From QHXW01 sp963768075 (GTDB taxonomy: Bacteria > Acidobacteriota > Terriglobia > Bryobacterales > Bryobacteraceae), in NCBI GenBank assembly GCA_963768075.1, contig CAVYHD010000002.1, positions 372,001 to 436,000 on the forward strand: 64,000 nucleotides of DNA, read 5' to 3'. Under the pieces are notes generated by a model. It made no database searches and was not told the DNA's origin. It was given only the letters and a program-made list of their open reading frames with translations. A program made the position numbers and the translations under genes. Shown in pieces: positions 16,043-25,317 of this stretch; the stretch's first letter is position 1, and every line of letters begins with the position of its first letter.

Positions 16043-18511
16043 GTGGACGAGAAGTACCATAACTCTTCTCCAACGCCGCACCACCAGGGCCGGACCGGCG
16101 CACGCTTGCAGCGCGCGCAATGGAACCTCCTTCCGCTGATGATAGCGGTTTGCGGGTGGTGTACAACCTTATTACTGTGCCGCGTGATGATATCGCGCGA
16201 AACGGTGCAGGTGGCACAGACCGCTGCTCTCATCACGCGCAACATCCAAAGTAAAATCACCTCCAACATCAGTACGCAAGTGGCTCCTCTCGAAGCACTG
16301 GTGGCGCGCTGGGGAGCGGACGCGGACCCTTGGCAGCCCGAGTGGGAATCGGAGGCGAGGCAGTTACACCAGAGATACCCGGAACTTGACTCCATCAACC
16401 TGGTGGACGCGACATTGACGGTCCGCTGGGGCATTCCGTCCGCGCAACTGCAACCCGAAGTTATCGGGCCCGCGGTGGCGGCGGCGCGCGATGCCCGGCA
16501 AACCACAGTCCTGCCGGCATCGGACACGGCCAAAACACTACTGGTACTGATTCCGATGTTCCGGCACGGCAAGTTTGATGGCTGCGTAGTAGCGCCATTG
16601 CGCACCGAGCACTGGCTGAATTCCGTCGTTAACTCAGAAATTCCCAGAGGTTATGCGGCGTCGATTTCCCATCGTGATGAGCGCATCTATGCTCGTGCTG
16701 TGGCGGCCGGCCTGCCGGGAACAGCTTACCTGTCAGAGGGCCGGATGGACTTCTACGGGATGCCCTGGGTTGTGCGCGTCTGGCCGACACCCGATACCTG
16801 GACCCAATCCCGCCAGATCGTTTTCGCGCTGAGTCTGCTCATCGGCCTGCTCATGTACACAAGCGGCGCACTCGCCGTGGTGGCCCGGCGCAAGACGAGG
16901 GCCGTGGAACGCGCGAAAATCCAGATGGCCGCGCAGCAGGAAAACTTGCGCCAGTCCAATGAACGGCAGCAAGCCGTGATCCAGGCTTCCCCATTCGCCA
17001 TCATTGCCTTGGATAATGCCGGCAAGGTGACGAGCTGGAATCCGGCGGCGGAGCGTCTGTTCGGATGGACCGCCGACGAGGTAGTGGACCAGACTCCGCC
17101 ATTCGTGGACAGCCACCAACGAGCGGAATTCCAGGAAAAGATCGAACAAACCGGACGAGGCGAGCTGCTTATCGGCCTGGAGCGCCAACGCCGGCGCAAA
17201 GACGGCAGCTTGATCGACGTTGCCGTCTGGACGGCGCCGTTACGCGATGCCGGAGGATCGGTTTCCGCCATCATCATGGCGATCGCCGACATCAGTGAGC
17301 GGAAAAAACTGGAAGAGCAGCTTCGCCATTCGCAAAAGATGGAGGCCGTAGGGCGCCTGGCGGGCGGAGTCGCGCACGATTTCAACAACCTGCTCACCGT
17401 CATCAACGGCTACGGCCACATGATGCTCGATACGCTGCGGCCCGGCGACCGCCTGCACACACACGCCGAACAGATCGTGAAAGCCGGGAACCAGGCCGCC
17501 GCGCTCACCACTCAGTTGCTTGCGTTCAGCCGCCGCCAGATGATTCAGCCCAAGCCTGTGGACTTGAACCACCTCATTACCAACCTGGAAAAAATGTTGC
17601 GCCGGGTGATCGGAGAAGATGTCGCCTTCTATACTCTTCTCAGCCCCGATCTGTCCTCCATCAACGCCGATGCCAACCAGATGGAACAGGTGCTGATCAA
17701 TCTGGTCGCCAACGCGCGCGACGCTATGCCCCACGGGGGCGCCTTAACGATCGCGACCAAGAACGTCACACTCGACGAAGGCTTGAGCTGTGAGGGGAGC
17801 GAAATACCGACGGGTTCCTACGTCGAGATGGCCGTCTCAGACACGGGAGAAGGCATGGACGCAGAAACCAGAAGCCATTTATTCGAGCCCTTCTTCACTA
17901 CCAAGGAACGCGGCAAAGGCACGGGATTGGGTCTTTCGAGTGTCTACGGCAGCGTGCGGCAAAACGGAGGCGGCATCGTAGTGTGGAGCGAGCGCGGCAG
18001 CGGCGCTACGTTCCGCATCTACCTGCCGCAACTCCGTGGGCCGGCCACCAGCGACAAACCCGAGCCCACCGCGAACGCTATCACCAACGGCACCGAAACC
18101 ATCCTGCTCGTGGAGGACGAGGTTCCGCTGCGACAGATGCTTCAGGAGACACTTTCCCTCGCCGGTTATCGCGTGCTCGAAGCCAACGACGGCACCGACG
18201 CCATCCGCAAATGGGAAAAACAAGCAGGCTCCATCGATCTTTTGCTCACCGACGTCGTTATGCCGCTGGTGAACGGCCGGCAGTTGGCCAGGCGTCTCAC
18301 TTCCGTCGCGCCGCAGATGCGGGTAATCTACATGTCGGGATATGCCGACGACGTGATCGCCTACCACGGCATTCTCGACGAGGCGACTACTCTGGTCCAG
18401 AAGCCGTTCTCGCCTAGCGCACTGCTGCTCAAACTGCGTGAGGTGCTGGACGCCGGCAAGACACAGCCGCCACCACTACATTCGCCCTTGTTTCATCGCG
18501 CGGGAAAATAG
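16043..18511 (+). CDS. Membrane hybrid histidine kinase (sensor-PAS-HisKA-HATPase-REC)
   Basis: 822 residues from GTG 16043. TM1 is at about 28-50 and TM2 at about 259-281, enclosing a periplasmic sensor of about 205 residues (CHASE-like in position and length). A PAS domain follows at about 305-415 (ASPFAIIALDNAGKVTSWNP), then HisKA with H445 in GGVAHDFNN, a HATPase with N-box EQVLINLVANARDAM and G-boxes GKGTGLGLSS, and a C-terminal receiver with phosphoacceptor D737 (LLLTDVVMP) and Lys in QKPFSP. This is the HDFNN-type PAS/hybrid kinase common in Acidobacteria and Proteobacteria. There is no DNA-binding output, so signal must pass to another protein, possibly the HisKA-only protein encoded divergently. 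Its kinase-receiver half closely resembles that of the kinase at 31657. Confidence 0.9.
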   Translation: MDEKYHNSSPTPHHQGRTGARLQRAQWNLLPLMIAVCGWCTTLLLCRVMISRETVQVAQTAALITRNIQSKITSNISTQVAPLEALVARWGADADPWQPEWESEARQLHQRYPELDSINLVDATLTVRWGIPSAQLQPEVIGPAVAAARDARQTTVLPASDTAKTLLVLIPMFRHGKFDGCVVAPLRTEHWLNSVVNSEIPRGYAASISHRDERIYARAVAAGLPGTAYLSEGRMDFYGMPWVVRVWPTPDTWTQSRQIVFALSLLIGLLMYTSGALAVVARRKTRAVERAKIQMAAQQENLRQSNERQQAVIQASPFAIIALDNAGKVTSWNPAAERLFGWTADEVVDQTPPFVDSHQRAEFQEKIEQTGRGELLIGLERQRRRKDGSLIDVAVWTAPLRDAGGSVSAIIMAIADISERKKLEEQLRHSQKMEAVGRLAGGVAHDFNNLLTVINGYGHMMLDTLRPGDRLHTHAEQIVKAGNQAAALTTQLLAFSRRQMIQPKPVDLNHLITNLEKMLRRVIGEDVAFYTLLSPDLSSINADANQMEQVLINLVANARDAMPHGGALTIATKNVTLDEGLSCEGSEIPTGSYVEMAVSDTGEGMDAETRSHLFEPFFTTKERGKGTGLGLSSVYGSVRQNGGGIVVWSERGSGATFRIYLPQLRGPATSDKPEPTANAITNGTETILLVEDEVPLRQMLQETLSLAGYRVLEANDGTDAIRKWEKQAGSIDLLLTDVVMPLVNGRQLARRLTSVAPQMRVIYMSGYADDVIAYHGILDEATTLVQKPFSPSALLLKLREVLDAGKTQPPPLHSPLFHRAGK

Positions 18512-18558
18512 CCTTCGCACCATATTTGACGGATCAACATTCGCCAGGTAAACCGGCG

Positions 18559-18954
18559 CTAGCGCCGCTTTTCCCGCACTCTCCCCGCAAAACGCTCCAC
18601 GTGGACGATGAACCGCTGGTGCGTGCCCTCGGCGATCTTTTCCCTCTCATCAAACGCTTCGACTTTGAAATTTACACGGCGGTCTTCCACCGACATCACT
18701 TCGCTGCGGAAGGTTACCGTCATGCCGATCGGCGTCGCCGCCAGATGATACACGTTCACGTGGGTGCCGACGGTGTCGTAGCCTGGGTCGAGTAGAGGAA
18801 GCACCAGATTGCGCGACGTGCGCTCAAGTCCCAGGATCATGTTGGGGGTGGAAAGCACGCGCGCGCCTTCCACCCCCATAAAATCGATAGCCACGTTCTC
18901 GGTGACCACGAGTTTTTCCTCTCTCGCCGCGCCCGCTGGAATGTTCGGCACCAC
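18559..18954 (-). CDS. Hotdog thioesterase of the FlK (fluoroacetyl-CoA) type
   Basis: 131 residues, one hotdog fold. The three FlK catalytic residues are present with exact spacing: T36 (VLSTPNMI), E44 (GLER) and H70 (VYHLAATPIG), as T42/E50/H76 in fluoroacetyl-CoA thioesterase. The family signatures DPGYDTVGTHVNVYHLAATP and IAEGTHQRFIV are clear. It probably hydrolyses a short or unusual acyl-CoA; the true substrate is unknown, since FlK-like proteins are widespread in species that do not handle fluoroacetate. The start is GTG 18954 with AGGAT just upstream. It converges with the hybrid kinase and lies downstream of the glycosyltransferase on the same strand. Confidence 0.82.
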   Translation of the reverse strand: MVPNIPAGAAREEKLVVTENVAIDFMGVEGARVLSTPNMILGLERTSRNLVLPLLDPGYDTVGTHVNVYHLAATPIGMTVTFRSEVMSVEDRRVNFKVEAFDEREKIAEGTHQRFIVHVERFAGRVREKRR

Positions 18955-19083
18955 TATCCTCGCAGCCCCACGCTGAGCAAGAATCCCCGCCGGATGCCTT
19001 CGAACGCCATTGCCCGCACCTCCTCCGTGAAGATCAATTCTACAATGGAAGCGCGGCCAACCCGGCGCTGTACAGCGTGTTCA

Positions 19084-20766
19084 TCAGTTAGCTCCTGGCG
19101 GCGCCGGTGGAATGTAATAAAGCAGGATCGAGCTGCCCACGCGCTCGACAGGCTTGACAAAATCAGGCCAGACGCGGGTGTGCGGCTCTTGCATTCGCAG
19201 ACCCATGCGATGGGACTTCCACTCGGTCACCTGCACGGCATTCCAGCCAGGGTAAGGGGCATCGACGGCGCTCCAGCGCCAGGGCGGAAATCCATGCTTC
19301 AGCGGGTCAATCATGATCGTGGGACTGAAACCCACCGACGGCGCATTCAGTTCCCGTAAACGGCGGCCCAGCCGCTTAATATCCTGCCCCCAATCGAGAT
19401 CCGATTCCACGACAAACTGCTCGGGTTCGGGGCCCGCGAGCGCGTTGAAGTAAGGCAAATAGTCCGGATGTGCCGCGAGAGAAGTTCCACATAACCAGAC
19501 CAGCGCGGCAGCCAGGGTCCAGAGCGCCCAAGCCGCGTGCCTGCCCTGCCGGGCCAGCCAGAGGGCGCCGGCGGCAGCGATGATCGCAAGAAACGGGAAC
19601 ATGGGAAGGATGTGGCGAATGCCGATGTTGATGCGCGACGGCAGAGCGACAGCTAGGATAGCGACGGGAGCCGCGATCAACATTCCGAAGGGCCAGGCGC
19701 CGGGCCTCTGATCGGAACCCCGCCAAAGACCAACCGCGATAAGCCCTAGTGCGGCGAGCGGCAGCTTGATGGCGATCAGGGTTGGAAAAAAGGCCCACCA
19801 TCCCTCGGTGCGCACCTCACCCATGAAGTAGGCAATATGGCCTCGCTCGTTATGAGCGATAACGTCCTGGATCCCAGCAAACAGTTCCGGGAACGGTACC
19901 GGGAACGGAAACCAGATATTCCTGCCGAAGGAGAAGCGGTAAGCGGCCCAGATGACGACGAAGCCTAGCAATGCGGCCAATCCGAGCCAGGGCAGGCGCC
20001 GGGCAAACAAGTGCCAGAGTTCGCGAACCGGCGGCCGCGTCCGGTATAACCAAAGCGCCAGCGCCAGGGCCACGGCGGCCGGATAGAACACGAGCGCGGA
20101 GAATTTGGTAAGCAACATCAATGCGCCCGCCAACCCGTGCCACGCCCCGGTTTTCAGGCCGGGTTCCTCGATCAGCCTCACCAGCGAATACGTCGCGGCC
20201 GCGAAACAAGCCGTGACCCCCATGTCGGTAGTGGAAAGTCCCGCGTGGGCGAGCACCGTAGGGATCATCGTGAAGATGAGCACCGATACCACCGCACCCA
20301 CCGGGCCCAATGCGCGCCGGCCCCAGAGAAACACCATCCAGCAAGCCAGCCAGAAGAACGGCAGGTTGCCGGCACGCGAGAGGGCCAGGCGGCGATCGTA
20401 CTGACCCCCGGTATATAGGATGGCGTTGCCCTCGGCGGTCATTTCATTTTGGTGCGCGGAACGCGCTCCGTCGAGGTATGGCCCGAGCGCCACCATCACG
20501 CGCGTGAGCGGCGGGTGCTGGGCTTCATAATGGTACACTCCCTGATCGAGCCATTCCATGCCGCACGCGAGGTGAGCCGGCTCATCGGAGGTGTGGTTGA
20601 ACACGGTATAGGTCGCGACGATCCGGACTGTTCCCAGAAGAATCAACGCAAGCACGAGTACGGCGGCGCGGCGCTCGAGAAAGTTCTCGACCCGTTCGAG
20701 AAAATGCGGCCTCGATGCGAGTGTCGCTACCGCCGCGGATTCTCTCTTTTTGCGGGCCTTAGACAT
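19084..20766 (-). CDS. GT39/PMT-type membrane glycosyltransferase
   Basis: 560 residues with a short basic head, then about 10-12 membrane helices (first at about 33-52, VLVLALILLGTVRIVATYTV). The first periplasmic loop has the acidic pair of GT-C enzymes (NHTSDEPAHLACG) followed by GVYHYEAQHPPL, the pattern of ArnT/PMT-like enzymes that use a polyprenyl-phosphate sugar donor. A soluble C-terminal segment (about 450-560) contains a DLDWGQDIKRLGRRL helix found in acidobacterial members. Acceptor and donor are unknown; protein or lipid glycosylation at the periplasmic face is expected. Complete, with an ATG start. Confidence 0.8.
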   Translation of the reverse strand: MSKARKKRESAAVATLASRPHFLERVENFLERRAAVLVLALILLGTVRIVATYTVFNHTSDEPAHLACGMEWLDQGVYHYEAQHPPLTRVMVALGPYLDGARSAHQNEMTAEGNAILYTGGQYDRRLALSRAGNLPFFWLACWMVFLWGRRALGPVGAVVSVLIFTMIPTVLAHAGLSTTDMGVTACFAAATYSLVRLIEEPGLKTGAWHGLAGALMLLTKFSALVFYPAAVALALALWLYRTRPPVRELWHLFARRLPWLGLAALLGFVVIWAAYRFSFGRNIWFPFPVPFPELFAGIQDVIAHNERGHIAYFMGEVRTEGWWAFFPTLIAIKLPLAALGLIAVGLWRGSDQRPGAWPFGMLIAAPVAILAVALPSRINIGIRHILPMFPFLAIIAAAGALWLARQGRHAAWALWTLAAALVWLCGTSLAAHPDYLPYFNALAGPEPEQFVVESDLDWGQDIKRLGRRLRELNAPSVGFSPTIMIDPLKHGFPPWRWSAVDAPYPGWNAVQVTEWKSHRMGLRMQEPHTRVWPDFVKPVERVGSSILLYYIPPAPPGAN

Positions 20767-20920
20767 ACATAAGGTCTCATCATAACAATGCCTTTAAAGC
20801 CCAACTGTCGCAGCAGGTAATCCTACCTATGGCTGAGCCGCCCCAGGTGATGTCGCGAATTCCCGCCGCATTCGCTACCATCATTTGGAAGGCTCAACAC
20901 CTCGCAGGAGAACGGAAAGC

Positions 20921-20938
20921 ATTCCCCGCATGGGGGAT
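20921..20938 (+). promoter_or_regulatory. Hairpin covering the purine-rich stretch before the permease start
   Basis: ATTCCCC (20921-20927) pairs with GGGGGAT (20932-20938) around a 4-base loop (GCAT), 14 bases before the GTG at 20953. The only purine-rich ribosome-site candidate (GGGGGATGG) is inside the 3' arm, so the hairpin could hold translation off until it is opened. Confidence 0.4.
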
Positions 20939-20952
20939 GGAAACAAACACTG

Positions 20953-23235
20953 GTGCCATCTCAAAACATCTCTCGTACCACCAAGGTCGTCGTCGCATCG
21001 ACCGTTATGCTTTCCTTTATCACTTATTGGAGAGCGGCGGCTATCGTCCTGTGTGATCTCGCTTCGTCGGCCTTTTACGCCGGCGGTATCGCCGAAGGGT
21101 TCGTGGGCAAATCGGCGCCGTGGTTCATTCTGGCGATCATGCTTTCCTCCTACGCGGTGCGCGCCCTCTACATCGAAAGTTGCAGCATGTTCGTGCGCGG
21201 CGGCGTCTATCGCGTGGTGCACGAGGCCCTGGGCGGCCTGCTCGCGAAGTTTTCCGTTTCCGCCCTGATGTTCGATTACGTGCTCACCGGTCCCATCAGC
21301 GGCGCCGCCGCCGGGCTCTACCTCGCCGGCCTGATCAACGACACGGCCAAGCTCGCCGGCTACGCTAATTTGCAAGTCGACCCACAGTCGTTCTCCGCCG
21401 TGTTCGCCATTGTCGTCACCATCTACTTCTGGCGAAAAAACGTGATCGGCATGCACGAATCCAGCCAGAAAGCCCTGCGTATCATGCAACTCACCACCGT
21501 CATGGTCGTGCTGCTCATTGGCTGGTGCATAGTGACGATCGTGCTGCGCGGGTGGTCGCCCGTTCCACTGCCGACCCTTGCCAACATTCATTTCGGCTCC
21601 GGCGACAGCGACGCTCTCGGCTGGCTCCGCGGAACCGCGTGGCCCGCGATCCCCGCGATAGCCATTATGATCGGCTTGGGCCACTCCTTGTTGGCCATGA
21701 GCGGCGAAGAGAGCCTGGCGCAAGTCAATCGCGAGATCGCCTCACCGAAACTCAAGAATCTGGAAAAAGCCGGTTTCGTGATCTTTATCTACAGCATGCT
21801 GTTCACGTCGCTGGTCTCGTTCTTCGCCGTGATGATCATCCCGGATCACGAGCGCGTCAACAACTATCTCGGAAACCTCATCAGCGGCCTCGCTATGAAC
21901 ATGGTGGGACCGGTGACGGTGCGTCTGCTCTTTCAGGGGTTCGTGGTGGTGGTTGGCACCGTGATCCTCGCGGGCGCAGTGAATACCGCGATCGTCGGCT
22001 CGAACGGCGTCCTGAATCGCGTGGCTGAAGACGGCGTGCTGCCGGACTGGTTTCGGCAGCCCCACCACAAGTTCGGTACCACATCGCGGATCATCGGCAT
22101 GATCGCCGGCCTCCAGATCGCCTGCATCATCCTGACCCGCGGCAACCTCCAGCTGCTGGGCGACGCCTACGCGTTCGGTGTAGTTTGGAGCTTCGCCATG
22201 AAGGCGCTGGCCGTGATCGTGCTGCGCTACCGCCAGCCCGGACCGCGCGGCTTCCGCGTGCCGCTCAATTTTCATCTGTTCGGCGTCGAGATCCCTCTCG
22301 GTCTCGGCCTGATCACGGCGTTCTTATTCGTGATCGCCATCATCAACCTGTTCACGAAAGAGACTGCCACCAAGTGGGGCTTGGGCTTCAGCCTGGTGAT
22401 ATTCGCCGTCTTCGAGATTTCCGAGAAATACAACCACAGGAAGTCGCGGCAAATCGCTCCTGAGATCGAGAAGTTCCGCCTCGACACGCCGCCGGATGTT
22501 TCGACAACCACGCTCAACGCGCGGCCCGGCAACGTGCTCGTCACCGTACGGAATCCCAACCAGTTGGATCACGTCAGGCAAACGCTCGAGAAGACCAACA
22601 CCAATAAGATCGACATCGTCGTGCTCACGGTGAAGACGCTGACCGAGGCCGGTTCCGGCGAGCACGAGTTGAGCGCCGATCAAGTGTTTACAGACGACAT
22701 CGCCAAGCTGTTCAGCAACGTTGTTTCACTCGCGGAGAAATCCGGCAAGCACGTTGAGCTCATGGTGGTCCCCGGCGTCGATCCTGCCTGGGCCATCATG
22801 GAAACGGCGCAACGCCTGCAATCTTCGCTGATCGTGATGGGCTTGTCAGGCAAGTTCATGATGGACGAGCAGGCGAAGGCCTACGGAAATGCGTGGGAGC
22901 GGCTGCCGGAACCGCGCCCGCAGCTTTCGCTGCAGATCATTGATCCGGAAAGCGGCAGCCAACGATTTTTCAACCTGGGCCCGCACCCGCCGCGCCTTTG
23001 GCCCGAAGACGTGGAGCTGCTGCACAGCCTCTGGCTCGAATTGAGCGAGCGAGGCCCGGGCCATAAGCTCCATCACCGCGATGTCATCCGCGTTGCGCTC
23101 CAGCGGCTGAGCGCGCAGCTCCATTCCCCCGAGTCCGACGCAGTGGTCCGTGACGTTGTTACGGAAAGTGGTGAGAATTCCAATCGCATCGGCGGCTCGC
23201 CGTTCGATGGCACACCTGACGAACCGGCAAGTTAA
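20953..23235 (+). CDS. APC-family amino-acid permease with C-terminal cytosolic domain
   Basis: 760 residues. About 12 membrane helices occupy residues 1-500: the family start LSFITYWRAAAIVLCDLASS, GGIAEGF, SAPWFILAIMLSSYAVRALYIESC, and an APC-type helix near ALNM/MSGEESLAQVNREI. The remaining 260 residues are soluble and contain an alpha/beta region resembling a universal-stress-protein fold (GNVLVTVRNPNQLDHVRQTL, IVVLTVKTLT, KHVELMVVPGVDPAWAIMETA, SSLIVMGLSGKF). It is probably a proton-coupled uptake system whose cytosolic domain senses a nucleotide or binds a partner; the substrate is unknown. The start is GTG 20953; an ATG at 21007 is possible but would remove family-conserved residues. 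The end overlaps the convergent hydrolase by 4 bases. Confidence 0.85.
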   Translation: MPSQNISRTTKVVVASTVMLSFITYWRAAAIVLCDLASSAFYAGGIAEGFVGKSAPWFILAIMLSSYAVRALYIESCSMFVRGGVYRVVHEALGGLLAKFSVSALMFDYVLTGPISGAAAGLYLAGLINDTAKLAGYANLQVDPQSFSAVFAIVVTIYFWRKNVIGMHESSQKALRIMQLTTVMVVLLIGWCIVTIVLRGWSPVPLPTLANIHFGSGDSDALGWLRGTAWPAIPAIAIMIGLGHSLLAMSGEESLAQVNREIASPKLKNLEKAGFVIFIYSMLFTSLVSFFAVMIIPDHERVNNYLGNLISGLAMNMVGPVTVRLLFQGFVVVVGTVILAGAVNTAIVGSNGVLNRVAEDGVLPDWFRQPHHKFGTTSRIIGMIAGLQIACIILTRGNLQLLGDAYAFGVVWSFAMKALAVIVLRYRQPGPRGFRVPLNFHLFGVEIPLGLGLITAFLFVIAIINLFTKETATKWGLGFSLVIFAVFEISEKYNHRKSRQIAPEIEKFRLDTPPDVSTTTLNARPGNVLVTVRNPNQLDHVRQTLEKTNTNKIDIVVLTVKTLTEAGSGEHELSADQVFTDDIAKLFSNVVSLAEKSGKHVELMVVPGVDPAWAIMETAQRLQSSLIVMGLSGKFMMDEQAKAYGNAWERLPEPRPQLSLQIIDPESGSQRFFNLGPHPPRLWPEDVELLHSLWLELSERGPGHKLHHRDVIRVALQRLSAQLHSPESDAVVRDVVTESGENSNRIGGSPFDGTPDEPAS

Positions 23236-23918
23236 GCGATGGCCGCGGTCATGGTGCGACGTGCGCCGTGAGACATCAGGAATTCCGTGACCGCATTCTG
23301 AAATTCCGCCGGACGCTCATGGAACGACCAATGTCCCGCGCCCGGCATGGAGATGAGCTGCGCGCTCGTAAGCTCGGCCCAGCGCTGGCCCGAGCGGTGG
23401 TCGATCGGGTCGCGTTCGCCCAGTAGAACCAGCGCCGGCGCAACGATCTGCCTCGCCACAGGCGCAAGGTCGTAGCCTTCGCCGGTAGCGTCCGGGCATG
23501 TGGCTTCCAAATCCTCCCAGAGCATCCCGGCCACGTCCGCATCGTGTTCCTCTGTGAACTGCTCATCGCTGCCGCACGAGGCATCGTCGGCGAAATCGCA
23601 GAATGCCGTCGAGATCTCCAGCGGATGCGCCAGCACCAGCGCCCGCACGCGTTCGGGATATGTCGTCGCGTAAAGGCTTGCCAAGGCCGCGCCCCAACTG
23701 TGCCCCAGCACAAACCAGCGTTCCTCGCCCAGATCGTCGCGCACGGCGTCCATTTGTTCGAGGACGTCGCGGATGCCCCAGCCCGTGTGCTCGAAACGGA
23801 TCACGCGGAAGTCGTCCTGCAAGCGTTCGGCTATCGGCGCCACGCTGCGGCTGGTCAACCCGGGTCCACCCTGCAACACAACGAGCGCGGGCCCTGTTCC
23901 TTCGACGTGTACGATCAC
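23232..23918 (-). CDS. Alpha/beta hydrolase (proline-iminopeptidase-like)
   Basis: 228 residues. Oxyanion-side loop LQGGPGLTSRS (residues 15-25), nucleophile elbow GHSWGAA with S74, an Asp in GERDPID, and the catalytic His in GAGHWSFHERP near the C-terminus make a full triad. The cap between them is short and acidic (DDASCGSDEQFTEEHDAD). Length and the GGPG loop resemble proline iminopeptidases and related small hydrolases, but the substrate cannot be told. The start is GTG 23918. It converges with the permease and is divergent from the methyltransferase gene, with 123 bases between. Confidence 0.8.
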   Translation of the reverse strand: MIVHVEGTGPALVVLQGGPGLTSRSVAPIAERLQDDFRVIRFEHTGWGIRDVLEQMDAVRDDLGEERWFVLGHSWGAALASLYATTYPERVRALVLAHPLEISTAFCDFADDASCGSDEQFTEEHDADVAGMLWEDLEATCPDATGEGYDLAPVARQIVAPALVLLGERDPIDHRSGQRWAELTSAQLISMPGAGHWSFHERPAEFQNAVTEFLMSHGARRTMTAAIA

Positions 23919-24041
23919 AGCCAGAGATTATACGGCGCTCATAGCCACAAATGCTATCAGGAGTTAACACATTAAAGTTACCTAACGAATCTATCGATTT
24001 AAGTAAAGGCCGCTTATAGTTGAAAGATAAGGATTTGTTCG

Positions 24042-24806
24042 ATGGATGCCCAAACTTGGGATCAGGTGTCAACAACTTATTTCGACCAGATCAGCAGCCC
24101 GTTTGAGCAGGAAGTGATCAATCCGCTGCTGAGTTTCCTGGACGGCCTTCCCGGCCGCGAGAGCCTCACTGTGGCCGACCTGGGCTGCGGCATCGGCAAC
24201 CTGCTGCCGTTTCTCTCGGAGAGGTTCCGCAAAGTGGTGGCCGTGGATTTCTCGAACGGGATGCTAAAGCAGGCCCGCACCCGTTGCCCGCGGGAGAACG
24301 TTGCGTTCTATCGCCGCAGCCTGGCTGACCTGGCGCATTTTCACGGGCAGCTCGATGTCGCGGTGGCCGTCAATTCCGTCCTTTCTCCCAAGCTCAGTGA
24401 AGTCGACCGGATCCTCGCCGAGATCGCGGCAACGCTCAAGCCGGGCGGTACGTTCGCAGGCATTTTCCCATCCATGGAATCGGTGCTTTACGAAGGTGTT
24501 CTGATCCTCGAAAAAGAGCGGGAGCAGGCGGGAACCGAGGAAGAAGCCCGCAAACGCGTCAGCAAGCTGATTGGCCCGCGGCACTACGATTTCATCTCCG
24601 GCCTTTACACAGAGGGCGACGACCAGCAGAAGTTCTACTACTCCTTCGAGCTGCGCAAGCGCCTGCAATCGGCCGGTTTCAAGAACATCCAGTTCGGAAA
24701 AGTGCTTTACCCCTGGGGCGACAACCACTCCTGGTTCGACTTCTCCGGCCAGCCGCGCATGTGGGACTGGTTCGTGCGGGCCTCAGTGGGCCGCAAGCCG
24801 GATTAA
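24042..24806 (+). CDS. Class I SAM-dependent methyltransferase
   Basis: 254 residues. The SAM site is plain: VADLGCGIGNLLPFL (motif I, residues 45-59), VVAVDFSNGMLKQA (motif II), and VAVAVNSVL (motif IV region). After the Rossmann domain the chain has a helical insert rich in Glu and Lys (LEKEREQAGTEEEARKRVSK) and an aromatic C-terminus (YPWGDNHSWFDFSGQPRMWDW). The acceptor is unknown. The start ATG has AAGGA 9-12 bases upstream. The intergenic region ahead (23919-24041) is AT-rich. A small hypothetical gene follows at 24909. Confidence 0.85.
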   Translation: MDAQTWDQVSTTYFDQISSPFEQEVINPLLSFLDGLPGRESLTVADLGCGIGNLLPFLSERFRKVVAVDFSNGMLKQARTRCPRENVAFYRRSLADLAHFHGQLDVAVAVNSVLSPKLSEVDRILAEIAATLKPGGTFAGIFPSMESVLYEGVLILEKEREQAGTEEEARKRVSKLIGPRHYDFISGLYTEGDDQQKFYYSFELRKRLQSAGFKNIQFGKVLYPWGDNHSWFDFSGQPRMWDWFVRASVGRKPD

Positions 24807-24908
24807 ACGGCCGTCCACGGCCATCGATCCAATAGTGGCATTGCGCACCGAATCGCGCGACAATCCCCTAAGTTATGTCTATACTTGCTATAGGGGAGTC
24901 GCCGCTAC

Positions 24909-25289
24909 TTGGGTAGCCTGACACAGCCGTCGTTCCCGCATCGCAACCTGAGCGATCAGGTCAATCACAACATCATCCAATCCGAGATCGAAGGCGGCGT
25001 CTATCTCTGGGACCTGCCGCATGAGAGCACGCTCGAGGTGGAGACGCAGAACCGTTCCTACACGATTGTGCTGTGCGGCTCGGGCGAAGCGCTAATCTCC
25101 GGGCATCCGCGATACTGTCCCGAACCGGTGCTGGTGAAAATTGAGGGTTCCAACTGGGGCGGCTCGATCCTGAAGCCCTCCTTCGTTGGCCGGGGCATGC
25201 ACCTTGAGTTCCGCCATCCGGAGTATGAACAGCCCATCATCACGTCCCGGATTCTTGAGATCCGGCAGCGGGCATCGGGCGCGGATTAA
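24909..25289 (+). CDS. Small conserved-looking protein of unknown function
   Basis: 126 residues from a TTG at 24909. This start is preferred because a stop codon lies in frame at 24891 and a good ribosome site (GGGGAG, 24893-24898) is 10 bases upstream; no ATG or GTG is available. The chain is mostly beta: VYLWDLPHESTLEVETQNRS, YTIVLCGSGEALISGHPRY, KIEGSNWGGSILKPSFVGRG, then LEFRHPEYEQPIITSRILEI. It has no signal or membrane segment and three Cys or Trp in conserved-looking spots. I do not recognise a family. It lies about 100 bases after the methyltransferase. Confidence 0.6.
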   Translation: MGSLTQPSFPHRNLSDQVNHNIIQSEIEGGVYLWDLPHESTLEVETQNRSYTIVLCGSGEALISGHPRYCPEPVLVKIEGSNWGGSILKPSFVGRGMHLEFRHPEYEQPIITSRILEIRQRASGAD

Positions 25290-25317
25290 GCCGAGGCGCT
25301 CGCACGACGGGCGCAAC

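Noticed and set aside
18955..19083. Small minus-strand frame between the glycosyltransferase and the FlK-like gene (MNTLYSAGLAALPL)
   Set aside because: It stops after 14 codons; the longer frame in this area is mostly antisense or out of register with no recognisable pattern.
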